A DNA stretch of 64,000 nucleotides. Source: Setophaga petechia (Eukaryota; Chordata; Aves; Passeriformes; Parulidae). Below, one piece after another: positions 1-10,764 of this stretch. Below the pieces are notes generated by a model. The model searched no databases and had not been told where the DNA came from. It was given only the letters and a program-made list of their open reading frames with translations. The stretch spans positions 34,651,924-34,715,923 of the forward strand of contig JANCRA010000006.1 in NCBI GenBank assembly GCA_024362935.1, read 5' to 3'. Position numbers and translations under genes: made by a program. The first letter of the stretch is position 1. Each line of letters starts with the position of its first letter.

Positions 1-2025
1 AGCCCTTCTCCTGCCCGCCCAGAACGCTCCTGGCACAGCAGGACACAAGCTGGCCGGCTCTGGGCTCAGCACACCCCAAACAGAGGGGCAGGAAGATGCA
101 GCGCCTCTTTTGCAGCCCTGCCCAAGAGAGGTGCGAAGGGTCTCCTCCCTCTGGTCTCGTTTGCTTGGGTTTCTGACTGGGCCTGAGGCGAGGGCTGCCA
201 TTCCTCACTTGTAGGGAGACCACAGCTGCCAGAACCACACCGAGCCTGCAGGCACTGCCTGACAACGCTGCAGCCACTGGGATGGTCGCACCTCTGAGGC
301 TCAGCCACTCCCTGCTGCTGCTGCTGCTACTTTTGGGCACAACCAGAGCTCACTGTTAGGCTACAACGGTCTCTGCTTCTGCCCTCTTCCTGTCCCTGTG
401 TAGGGATGGAGCATTGCTGTGCTTTCAGGAAGCTCTCTGTGAAAAATTTCCAGCATTGCAAGCTCCTCTGCCCTCCATAGATGCATGCTGTGGAATCCCT
501 CACAGCTGCCTTCACAGCATCCTCAAGCTGGCTCTTCTAAAACCCAGGCTCCTTGTTCCCTTCAGCATGCTCAGCACGACCTTCAACTCCATGGTGCTGT
601 GCAACTGGAGCAGCAGCACAGGGACCTTTGCAGCCTGAGCTGCCCTTGTTCCTCTCTGCCCGTGCACAGAACACAGCATGGAAGAGAACGGCAGCAGGGC
701 CCTGCGTGTCCCCGGGCTCAGGGTTTGTGCCACTTCAGCTCCATGGACACGTGGGTAAAGTGACAAAGCTAAAACTGTTTATTAAGGGAAGGCAAAGCAA
801 AGGGGTGAACTGGGAGGCAAAAAAGGGGCTGGGCAGGGCCTGGGGGCTGGAGAGAGGGAGGGAGCTGCCAACAAGGAGGGAGATGCCAGGAGCCCCTGGA
901 GTTTCCCACAGGCTCAGCTGTGACCAACAAGAGCTGTGCCTGGAGTTCCACCTGGTCCCCTGTGCTCTGCAGGTGGTCTCATCTTCATTGGCAACTGGGG
1001 GTTGCCCAAGGACACGGGTTCTCCTGATCTTGCAGACGAAGTTCGGCAGATCTTGCCTCGAACTTCAACAGGATAACTTGGTTGCTGAAGAAAGGGCACT
1101 CGTACTCCTTCAGGGCTTGAAGGGCTGGAAAAAAGAAGCCCAGAGCCACAGTTAGAGGCCGGATTGCAGGAATCCAGGGAAATACTCCTGCCAGGCAATC
1201 CCAGCCAGCTCCTGCTATGGCCAGAAGGGAGCCGGAGACACGGGCTTGGGCCGGAAGGTGCTGGCCTTGGCTGCCTCTCGTGTCCCTGAAAGCGCTCCGG
1301 GCTCTGCCCCCACCGCCCCTCGTCCGCACAGGGAGCAGAGCCCTCGGCAGCCCGGGCAGGGATTGTAGCCGGGATTTGCAGCTGCCCCCGGCGGCCCCCG
1401 CTGGCACCCCCGCGGCTGCCCCCACTCACCCTGACTGAGGACCTGGAGCTCCTCCTTCTGCCCCATCATGAGCGCTCCGGCCAGCCCTGGCAGGACAGAG
1501 CCCGTGGCGACGCCAGGCGGCACAGCTGCCCGACACGGGCGCTGCCACCCTGCGGCCGCACGCCCTCCTGCCCGGGCAGGGCTCCTGCCGGCCCTGCCGC
1601 ACGCTGCCGCCCGAGGGCTCGGCTGCGGGAGGGCGGCGGCAGCGCCGAGGGCGGGCGGGGCTGCCGCGGCCCGGGCGCGGCTCCCGCTGGAGCCGGGGCA
1701 GCGGCCGGGCCGGGGGCAGGGAGGGGCGCCGGGCTCGGGGCTCACCCATCAGCCTGACGGCCGCCTGTCGCAGGGGCCTCTGTGGGCTCTGCAGGTGCGG
1801 CAGGGCCCAGCGCAGGTGCTCGGCCGCTCGGCTCTCGTCCTGCAGCAGCTGCGGGGAGCGCCGGCAGGGAAGGCTCGGCGCGGGCTCTGCCCCTCGGCCG
1901 GGCGCTGCCTACGCCCAGCAGCGGCCGAGCCGGCCCGCACGGCCCGGGGCAGGGAGCGGCGTGCGGGGCGCAGGCTGGCGGGCCTGGCTGCGGCGCTGGG
2001 CAGGGCCACAGCTGCCAGCCCCCCG
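1..2025. repeat. Left arm of an inverted segmental duplication
   Basis: The reverse complement of this stretch reappears at about 29085-31083 and continues at 40567-40607, after a provirus that interrupts the second arm. Identity is high: the same exons, intervening sequence and poly(A) signal are present, with small substitutions and indels. The arm runs off the window at position 1, so its full length is unknown. Homology fades near 2022-2030 (partner about 29085). Confidence 0.9.
778..783 (-). promoter_or_regulatory. Poly(A) signal AATAAA of the MROH-like gene
   Basis: TTTATT on the plus strand is AATAAA on the minus strand, about 200 nt beyond the stop at 985. The same signal is kept in the inverted copy at 30338-30343. 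Confidence 0.6.
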
Positions 2026-5000
2026 CACCGAGCACCGGCGGCAGGGCTCGGGCTCCTGGGCTGTCTTTACCAGGCTGTCGGCGAACTTCATCCGCCGCTC
2101 CTTCGTCAGCAGCTCCTCGAGGTCCCTCCTCCTCGGGAAGCGTGCCGCACAAAGTAGGGCTTGGCCAGAGGCCTGGAGAGCGGCAGAGAGCCGCAGGTGG
2201 CACCAGAGCCCAGGGCACGGCGCCTGTGTCCCTGCGCCACGGCCAGGGGAGGCTGGAGCCCGCCAGGCGCCAGGGCAGAAACCGGCCAAGCCCCTTGCCA
2301 GGGATGCGGCAGCGTCACACAAAACCTGACCTTGGCCACCTGCAGGTTCTCATCGTGCCAGCGCAAGAGTAGAGGGAGCAGGCTCTGGTTCACGATTGTC
2401 GTGAGAAGTTCTTCCCCCTCTTCCATTACCAGCTCAATCACATTGCAGAAGAGCTGAATGGAGAGCAGCTGCACATGCTTTTGTCCGGGAAGGAAAGGAA
2501 AAGTCCTAAGCACCAACTACTCCAGGCCCATTGGGGCAAAGGCCCAGAACTGCACAGAACACAAAGTTTCCAGGTAGCCACTGCCCCCTTCTCACCAGCG
2601 AGGGCTCCTGGCTGAGCACCACGAGGCCTCTGAGCGCCAGGCGCAGCCTGTACCTGCACTGGCTCTGCAGGTGCCTGGATACCACCAGCAGGGCACTGGG
2701 ACCGTGTTTGCTCAGGTCCAGGCACTCGAGGAGCGGAAAGGCACAGGAGGGCAGTAATGGGGGAGCCGGCCAGCAGGAGCCCAGAGCCTCACAGGGCCGG
2801 GCCCAGGCAGCAGCAGCAGCACAGGGCGCAGGCAGCCTCCCAGGCAACTGCAGCTACGAGAGGCCCGAGAGCTGGGAGGCAGCTCAGCCAGGCAGCGCTG
2901 GACACCCGGCTCACCTCCACAAAGAAGGCCAGGGCAGGCAAATGCCAGCAGGTCTGTTTCCCCATGAGCAGGCTTAGCAGATGCAAGGCCATGTAGGGAC
3001 ACAAGGGGCTCAAGTCACCGTGCATCTCCCTGGCAGGGGAAAAAGGCACCAAGGCCCTGAGCCTCCCAGGGTGGGCAAACCTCTCCCAGGAGTGACTCAC
3101 AGAGGTCTGATCTTTCCCCAGCGCTCTGCAAGGGCACATGAGCCCCTTGGGAGGCAGCTTCTCCTGGGCATCCTCCTCTCCCAGCCCTTTGCAGTCTTCT
3201 CAGCCCTCCCTCGGTGACAAGGCCCTCTCGCTTACGACCCCAGAGACTGTGTGGGGCACTGCAGGCACAGGGCACAAATACTGGCAGTGGTGGCAGGAGT
3301 AAGGGATGTCACCTGGCCAGCAGACCCGCTGCATAGTGCTGGGTGTCAGCACAGAGCAGGGTGTCCCAGAGCTGCTTGTGCTCTGAAGCCAGCAGATTCT
3401 TGCCAAAGCCCAGGCAGGAGAGCAGAGCCTTCATGGTCTGCACTGCAAACCTGCCTGCCGAGCAAAGGCCAGGTCACTCTGGGAGCGCTGGCCCTGGCCA
3501 CGAGGGCATGGGAAGGACGGGGTGCCTGGTACCTGTTGGGGTGGCTGGGAAGGCTGTGTTCCTCCAGGCACGCTCTCCAGAAGCTCCGGGTCTCAACATC
3601 CCCTGGCATCTGCTCTGTGGTGGTGACAATTTGCAAGAACAGAGCCACGAACAGTTGAGGAGAATGAAGCAGAATGGCATAGTGCCACTCAGACATGGGG
3701 GCAATCCTCCACATCGCCAGAGTTGCCTGCAAGAGACAAAGTAGCCCGAGACAGCGCTCAGTGCCAGGGTGTCCATGAGGCAGGCCCCGAGGGGAGACGC
3801 AGGGGGAGCACCCGGCCTGCTGCCCCTGAGCCTGCCCCTAGGCCAGCTTTGAGCCCAGGCAGGGAGCTGCAGGCTGGGGAGAGCAGGGAGAGCTGCTGGA
3901 GAGGCGACCGGGAGGGCGAGCAAAGGCCAGCTCCAGAAACTCACAGCCAGGGCAAGGACGGCCTTGTTGTCCCCCCAGGAGAAGCTGCCGTAGGGTGGCT
4001 GCTCCTCCATGGCAGAGAGCAGCGCTGGAAGCACCTCCTGGGCGGCCACTCTCGACGTGCCCATGGCTCTCCACATCAGCACGGTGGCTGTGTGGGAGCA
4101 GAGCTGTGTGTCAGCACCGTGCCACGTGCGGCTGCGTGGGGCTGGGTGACAGAGCCCTGGTGCCCTGAGGAGCAGGGAGGGAGCATGGCAGAGGCTCAGG
4201 AAACAGAAAGGCCCGAGTTTCCCGCAGCTCTCCATCTGTCTGGCAGAGCCCACTGGACAGGCTGTACAGGGCGAGGGGCCCTGTGGGCCGGTGAGCCCCG
4301 AGCTCTCGAGGCAGTTGTGCCCCGTACCCGCCACACGCTGGGGCACAGCGCAGCAGGCTCATCACCACTTGAGCAGGGTGTTCTTCAGTCAGACTCAGAA
4401 TCTCCATTTGCAGCCTGGCGTCCACGGTAACACAGGACGCCAGTCTCTGGAGAATGTCCCTGACCGTGGCCAGCACCTGGAGGAGGCAGCATGGGAAAGA
4501 CTTGGAGTGCTGTCCAAGGCAGACACTTGGCCAGCTTCCCCCAAGAAGTGCTTGCCTGCCCACCCCAGTGTGATGGCCTCAAAGGCTGAGGGGGTCCAGT
4601 ATATGTAGCTTGAGGGGCCAGATGATCCTGGGAGGCCTTCAGCCCTGGCCCCAAGCTGCTTACCTGCTGCGGAGAAGCAGCACACTTCTGGAAAACCTCC
4701 AGAGTGGGTGCAGGAGTCCCGGTTAGTGTGGGCATGGCCTGAGTCTCTGGCATGCCCTGAGCCTGGGTGTCGGTGGTGGCCATGCCCTCAGTCAGGGCCA
4801 TGTCAGCCTCCGCCCTGCCCTCAGTCGTGTCCTGCTCAGAGGCTGCTGTGAGCTCTGAGGACGGTGAGCTGGCAGCAGGCTCTGCCCGCAGCTGGCCAGG
4901 CCTGGAGTCGGGCTGGGCCGTGCCCTTGGTGTTGGTGCCGCCGGTCTTTGTGCGGCCAAGGTGCAGGAGCCTCCGCAGTGTCTGCAGCAGAAGGGCGGGA

Positions 5001-5570
5001 AGAGAGGAACGTTCCATGGCCTGCTCCAAGCGCGGGACTCGGCCGGGCAGTGCCAGCAGGCCCGGCCCAGGTGGGGACGGCCGCAGGTACCTGCACTGCT
5101 CTGGAGAAGAGGCCACAGGTGGATTTCTGCTCTTGAGACCAGTCCTTGGCTGCATCAGGCAAAGAGTGAGCGTAGCCAGAGCTGAGGGGCTGCGGGAGAG
5201 ACCGGAGAACACAGCCCAGCCCTGCGCTGCCCAGGCAGGGAGAGCCCCGGGATGCTCCAGGGGGATGGAGCACAGCCACTGCGATATGTCTGCCTGGCCC
5301 CTCTTCTGTCTTGTCCGTGGGCAATTCCCTAGGGGATGGCATGGCATGGCATGGGGCCAAGTTGGGTGCAGGCTCTAGCCCTGCAGCCCAGCTCTGCCAC
5401 TCATCCTCCTGCGGTGGATGGAATGGCACCACCTCTTCAGTCTCCAGTGCTGGGGCAGCTCCAGGGCCTTCTTCCTCCTCCTCCACCCAGTCCAGCTTGG
5501 GCACTCTCGGGGGTCTCTGCTCTATGTGAGTGCCTGGAGCTACTTGCAGGAGAGATGGCTTGGGAAAGCT
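985..5570 (-). CDS. Maestro HEAT-like repeat (MROH) family gene, multi-exon
   Basis: Minus-strand gene of the maestro HEAT-like repeat family, which encodes alpha-helical repeat proteins of poorly known function. Exons whose splice sites I could place include 3533-3726 (contains the family-like block LFLQIVTTTEQMP), 3313-3450, 1746-1848, 1430-1486 and the terminal 985-1115 (stop at 985). The phases of the last three join cleanly. Other coding blocks are visible near 4330-4480 (LATVRDILQRLAS), 3960-4090, 2600-2730 (SKHGPSALLVVSRHLQS), 2331-2510 (ends at a GT donor) and 2071-2145. An acidic, low-complexity N-terminal region lies about 4680-5570. Exon borders upstream of 3726 are approximate and the first exon is not fixed. 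I see no stop inside the phased exons, so the gene may be functional. The exact paralogue cannot be assigned by eye. Confidence 0.7.
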
Positions 5571-5699
5571 CCGGGGCACCAAGTCCCACACTCTGCCCTT
5601 GAGGGCAGCTGCAGAATAGAAGCCGCAGAAGGCCACGGGTAACCGAGTACTGTGCTCTGGCCTCGAGCTCAGCTGCAGGAACAACGCCACAGAAAAGCC

Positions 5700-6893
5700 C
5701 CGGGTAAGACAGGAACGAGTGCGCTGTGCGGGGGCTCCTCACGGCACTGCTCTGTCCCGTTGTGCCCCGTTGCGTGTTCCCAGCACCTGGGCAAGCTTCT
5801 ATTTCCCACGTGTCAAAAAGGGGCCTTGGACACCGGGTTCCGTTCCATGGCACGCTGACTGTGCTGCAGCGTGTCACCCACAGCCATTGCACACACTGCC
5901 TCCTGCCCTGGGGCCGCCCCCAGCCCAGCCAAAGTGGCCCAGGCAGGAAGGAATGCCTGGCCCCAGCTGTCTGAGACAGCCCACAAAAAATCTTTAGGAA
6001 GGGCTCAGACCATCAGCAAACACCGCCCGGCTCTGCAGGCTCAGTCCTATCCCCATATCTTTCCCTGAGAGCATTTGAATTTCTGAATGAGAATCATTTG
6101 AAGGGAGGGGATTTACATTTTCCATTTCAGAGAAGCCTTCTTCCTTCCTGAGCAGACACCTCTCTCTTCAAACCAAGACACTTGTTTATCATCTTGCAGA
6201 TCCACAGTTGCTGGGCAGCCCCTTTTACACCAGGGACCTGGAGAACCATTCCCAGCAACTGGGAAAATCCTGCGGGGTCCATCCACCCATAGAAGAGGTC
6301 TCCAAATTTGCCCCGAATGTGGGTCCAGCTTTTATAGGCCAAAAAGAGCAAGTCCAAGTGACTCGATGATATTTTTAGCCCAGATAGCCCTGCAGCTGAT
6401 GGCACACTTCACAATCAGCAGGGGACAAAGCTAGGCCAAAGCCCAGATCTCTTCCAGGAGCCTTTCTCCTCAAACACCCTTCAAACGAGCCTCCATTCAA
6501 GTCAGCTGGGAAAGTTTCTTCCAATGATACATGCTGGCACATAACTAGACAGGGTTATGTGAAAGATTCTAAAGCAGCAGCTCTGGAGTCAAAGAGCCAG
6601 CACTAAGAGTCCTTGTCATGTCTTTGTAGCTAAATCCCACTTTGAGGGAGTTGAAGGAGTTTGGAACGAGCTAGAGAGCGGAGCTCTGAGTTTTTAGATG
6701 ATGCCATTGCTTTTTCTTCTCTTCTCCATAGACAGGAAGGGTGAATTTGGCTCACATCTCCACCGCATGGCTCACAGGGCCGCAAAACTTGTAGTTACAA
6801 GAGCTTTGAAGGATTTCTTGGCCAAGAAGACACGGGCAAGAAGGACATTTCTGTTTTGGAGCCAATCCTTCCATATTTCATCTTACAGACTCA
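5700..6893. other. Spacer with no recognised gene
   Basis: Unique-looking sequence between the MROH-like gene and the first LTR. A 92-codon minus ORF (6127-6405) is open but resembles nothing I know. No repeat family was recognised. Confidence 0.4.
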
Positions 6894-7525
6894 TGCTCTC
6901 GGGGTTTCTAGCTGGTCAGAGTGACCCCAAGATAAGTTAGAAAGTCTCTTTTCCCAGCCCGGTGGTGGAAGAAGGAGTCAGAGCTCTTTGTTTCTCGGTC
7001 TCAAGGTTGGTTATTGTATCTTATCTATAAATATCTTTCTCCTGTCCTGCCGAGGTCCTCTCAGCAAGACAGTCTAAGGCGCTCTGCCTCTCCCGGGGCG
7101 CTGTTATCTTTTTATACTAAAAACAACGACGTGTACAATATTTACAATTACCTTCCAATACCTATCGTCTACGTTAGACAGTGAGCTTCTACTCTGAACC
7201 AATCTAACAGTGCCAACATCACAGCAGAAGATGGAGGCCAAGAAGAAGAAGGAGAAAAGCTGGACATGTCCAGATTCCTCCATCTTGCCCCCTGAAGCCC
7301 CATTCTGAAAACCCCAAAAATCTATTTTCCCACTCTGTGATAAATTCACTATCATTCTACTTAAACTTTTGTGGCTTGTCATTCTTCACACAAGGTTGGT
7401 CATTGTTTTTTCCAAGGGCTAAATCAAAGGCACAAGAGTCTTGGGCTCTGTGCCAAGGCCTCTGAGCCTTCTGACAGAGTCTCGAGTCCTGCAGGGCAGC
7501 CAGAGGAATTTCCTGCGTTCCCACA
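6894..7525 (-). mobile_element. Solo LTR, alpharetrovirus/ERVK-type, minus strand
   Basis: Read on the minus strand it begins TGTGGGAAC and ends in CA. It has a TATA-like element (AGTATAAAAAG, about 7110-7120), and a purine/pyrimidine-rich stretch followed by CCATCTTCTG. The start and the GATGGAGGAATC block resemble the LTR at 16534-17145, so the two are probably related families in opposite orientation. No clear target-site duplication was found (only TCA is shared), so the outer boundary is approximate. Confidence 0.65.
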
Positions 7526-7711
7526 TCATGCTACAGTGTAAGCTTCCTTAGCCAATCATGTTATGGCACACAAACCTTCAGCACTGCATCCTCAACTTCT
7601 TGTTTACCATTGGAACTACTTTGATTTTTTTCTAGATCTTGAACTCTTACACTCTAAACTTTCCTCCCCTGCAACTTTCCTCGCCATGTTTCTGCTATCA
7701 AGTTGAAATCC
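7526..7711. other. Short flank between two LTRs
   Basis: AT-rich sequence, no recognised feature. Confidence 0.4.
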
Positions 7712-8745
7712 TGTCCTAGGGTGACGTTATGATGCTTGTGTCCCCATTCATGTGTACTGTTAATGTTGGATATTCTGTTCTGTACCATTAAGACTGGCCC
7801 TGAAGAGTGAAAGTTTTGTTTTGGTTTTCTTATCAGCGTGGCTGGGACACAGAGGTTGTGGCTTTTGCTTTGGCTGCTTTTGTTTTTTGCTCTCTCTCTC
7901 TCGCTTGCTCTTGCTTGCTTTGCTCCTGCTTGGTTTTGCTCCTAGCTAGTTTAGCTATGTTGGAGAAGGGAGACGTGACACCAGATGGTTCATCAACGTA
8001 GCTCGATTTATTGATCTCCATTGACAGGTTAAATACACTTCTTAATTAGTCTCATACATATTGCAAAAGCTGAGCTCATTATTGGTCAGAAGGCATTTGC
8101 GTCAATATCTGCAACATAGTTATATTTCTGCAACATAGTTATACTTCTGTATTCCTGTTGTTCACTAGCTATGATTCCTACAGCACGTCTGCTAGGTTCA
8201 GGCCAAGTTGTTTTGCTGACAAGGGCACTGTGATCACAGAGCTACCCTTGGTTCCCACAGCTACCCTTGCCCTATTTACTGCTCATATTGACCATCTTAT
8301 AGCCACTGTGGCCTTTCTCATCAAGCCACTCAGCAATTAGGCTCTCTACATAGCTAAACAGTCCAAATTGCTTCCTGGACTGTTTCTCCTCTCTTTTCTT
8401 CGGCCATCCCGAACCTGCTCCAGACTGGGACCTGGGAACACGGAGAGTTCACACCTTGTGGCTGCAGCAGCTGCCCCAGCGCTGGAGGGACTGAGGACAG
8501 AGCGACCACCCCACCTCCCCCGTCTCCCGAGAGACACTTTCTGAATTTGTCATCTTTTCCAGAGCGGTGTCACCCGGTATTGTTCATTTTGTGTGCTGGG
8601 GGTGCTGTGCCTGTCAAATAAACAGGTTCTTTCCACTTCTCTCTCAGGAATTCTTCCCGAACCGGCTGAGGGGAGGGGCCGTGTGGGTTTGCTTTGTGGA
8701 GAGGCCCTCCTTTGGAAATTCTCTATCAAATATTGCCCTGAACCA
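7712..8745 (+). repeat. 5' LTR of the ERVL-type element, interrupted by a nested solo LTR
   Basis: Starts TGTCCTAGGG and pairs with the 3' LTR starting TGTCCTGGGT at 14124. Shared blocks include CCTGGACTGT, an AATAAACAG poly(A) signal near 8617, and the tail before the primer site. A 393-bp solo LTR plus a 6-bp duplication (7958-8356) is inserted in it. Confidence 0.8.
7958..8350 (-). mobile_element. Nested solo LTR with exact 6-bp target-site duplication
   Basis: On the minus strand it runs from TGTAGAGAGC to CTCCAACA with AATAAATCGAG as poly(A) signal near the end. It is flanked by TAGCTA at 7952-7957 and at 8351-8356. It lies inside the ERVL 5' LTR, so it is younger than that element. A 6-bp duplication fits ERVK or alpharetrovirus-type integrases. 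A solo LTR implies recombination between the two LTRs of a former provirus. Confidence 0.9.
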
Positions 8746-8756
8746 ATATAAAATAT

Positions 8757-8779
8757 TGGCACCCAACGTGGGGCTCGAG
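8757..8779 (+). promoter_or_regulatory. Primer-binding site, tRNA-Lys(1,2)-like
   Basis: TGGCACCCAACGTGGGG matches the complement of the tRNA-Lys1,2 3' end with one mismatch (A where G is usual). It lies about 11 nt after the probable LTR end, a longer gap than usual. Confidence 0.7.
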
Positions 8780-8784
8780 AGAGA

Positions 8785-9240
8785 GTGGAAAAAACCATTT
8801 TGACTGCATTTTGGTTGCCATTACTCTGTGTTTGTTTAAAGCAGCTAATAGCCATGGTTTTTGAACTCATAATGTCTATTGGGGTGAAGGCTTGCATGTA
8901 TTTCTGGTCCCTAGGGTTTTTTGAGATCTTAATACCTCTGTGGTGCCTAGGTTTACTTTCTTATCCAGAAATAGTTCTAGTATTGTCCTTAATATGTAGA
9001 TTTTATAGCAGAGGGGCAGTGACCAGAGTAGCTATCCTGCTGGGCTTGGTGGCAATGATTTGTAAGAAGTTTATAAACATGCTGGGGTCTGCTCCAGGTA
9101 TGAATGGTTGCTGGCAATGGTTATGCATTCAGTTTGTTAGAGGAGGAGCAGCAGGGAATGAGGTTTTTCAGCTTTTGCTTTCCTTCTTCTGTGAATCGGT
9201 TGAATCACTAGTGAAGGATGTTGTTTCCTCTCAATGTTAA
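8785..9240 (+). CDS. Hydrophobic pre-gag leader ORF of the ERVL-type element
   Basis: 151 codons, open from ATG to stop, starting only about 6 nt after the primer site and ending about 140 nt before gag. The product is strongly hydrophobic with several possible membrane spans (for example around residues 5-20, 24-60, 62-75 and 80-95). It has many Cys residues and no retroviral motif that I recognise. It is intact although gag and pol downstream carry five stops. I know no function for such a leader protein. It could also be a chance open frame in a structured leader. A hydrophobic ORF of similar size follows the primer site of the separate element at 24.6-27.4 kb. Confidence 0.45.
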   Translation: MEKTILTAFWLPLLCVCLKQLIAMVFELIMSIGVKACMYFWSLGFFEILIPLWCLGLLSYPEIVLVLSLICRFYSRGAVTRVAILLGLVAMICKKFINMLGSAPGMNGCWQWLCIQFVRGGAAGNEVFQLLLSFFCESVESLVKDVVSSQC

Positions 9241-9378
9241 AGAAGCCATCTTTCTGGTATTCAATCTGATAACCTTCCTCTATACAGTCTGCAGCTTGTC
9301 TAGAATGAGGGCTGAGATTTCTAGACAGGCTGATGAGACCCCTGACGCAGGAGTAGACCCAATGGGAAATGGGAGGAT

Positions 9379-10743
9379 ATGGGCCAAATCCTGAAGGAAT
9401 TCTCTGACCCTCTAGTCTGGGACTTTCCCCATGAACAAATTCAGAACCCAGCTGAGGTGGGGAGATATCTGAAAGAGAAGTACCAGCATGAGCCTAAGGA
9501 GAGAAAGATCATTGCAGTGAGCTGGGCCCTGGCCTATGCTTATCGAACACTGCTAGATGCTGTAGGGCAGCAGACAGAGGCAGGGGGGCAGGGAGATAAA
9601 TCAGCTCTCCCAGTCACTCAAGCTGTAGCCAACAGCCCAGGCTCAAAGCCAGCAGCCAAACCAGACAGTGAGCCTAAGCCAGCAACTAAACATTTGGCTG
9701 TTGCTACCAGCACTAGAAGTGGGAAATGCACGGACAAGACCAATCGACTGGCGGATGATGATGATGATGATGATGATGATGCAGGAGAAGGAACCTCAAT
9801 GCTTCCTGAGATAAAATCAGGAGTCAAAGCAGCAGGTGCAAGATCAGATGCAAGTATTGAGTCCTTTTCCCTGAAGGACCTTTGTGGCCTAAGGCAGGAT
9901 TACACCTGATGACCTGATGAATCCATAATTATTAGTTGGTTAGTCCATCTCTGGGATGCTGCAGGCGAGGCTACAATTCTGGATGGCCCTGAAGCGAGGC
10001 ATTTGGGGTCCCTGTCACAGGATCCTGTCATCAACCAAGGAATGATGAGGGGGGCTAATCCACGCAGCCTCTGGGCACCAGTCTTGGATAGTGTTGCACA
10101 AAGATACCTGTGTGCAGATGATCTTTATATGCAACAAACACAGTGGAAGACCATAGAGCAAGGGATCCAATGGCTGAGAGAAATGGCAGTGGCAGAGATT
10201 ATCTTCTCAGATGATGTAACAACTAGGAACCCAGACTTGGTATCCTGCAAATCTGTGATGTGGCGAAAACTTGTGCGATTTGGGCCACATGAACATGCCT
10301 CTGCCTTAGCCATAATGAAGAGGGATGAGAGGGATAAGACTGTGCTGGATATGGCAAGGAAGCTCCGAGCATATGCAGATGCTGTGCATGGCCCAACACA
10401 GGCCAGAATCGCAGCAGTAGAAACACATCTGCAGAACTTTGAGGATGAGATAGAGGAGAATCATAAGAAGCTCAGAGAGGAGATTAAAGAAGACCTTCTC
10501 CAAATCTCAGCAGTGCAGATCAGAGGTTCTGGTACCCAAGGCAGAGGTTTCCTACACGGTGAGAGAAGGTACACCCCACGAAATGAGCTGTGATTCTACC
10601 TGCGTGATTGTGGAGAAAACATGAGGAGGTGGGATGGAAAACCTACTGCTGTTCTGGCACGACGGGTGCATGAATTGAAGGAAGACAGGGCTCAGAGAGG
10701 GAGTTCCACCAGAAGGAAAGCAGCTCCAGTTGCCCGTAGCTGA
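9379..10743 (+). pseudogene. gag: ERVL-type gag, interrupted by four stop codons
   Basis: Starts MGQILKEF, with a glycine at position 2 as for N-myristoylation. The frame is continuous with pol. Stops are TGA-TGA at 9907-9912, TGA at 10591 and TGA at 10741. The doublet could come from decay of two CGA codons, since the frame is otherwise clean across it. A run of nine aspartates encoded by GAT repeats (about 9755-9780) is a microsatellite inside the gene. The C-terminal part is charged and coiled-coil-like (about 10420-10500). I saw no zinc knuckle, as is common in ERVL gag. Confidence 0.8.
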
Positions 10744-10764
10744 ACTGCCAGGTATGATGATGAC

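Noticed and set aside
553..1155. 200-codon plus ORF antisense to the MROH 3' end, repeated at 30095-30568 (minus)
   Set aside because: Conservation between the copies is explained by the DNA duplication, and the opposite strand holds the phased exons and poly(A) signal.
6127..6405. 92-codon minus ORF (LKISSSHLDLLFLAYKSW...)
   Set aside because: Looks somewhat protein-like but has no recognisable family, splice context or retroviral motif; not enough to call a gene.
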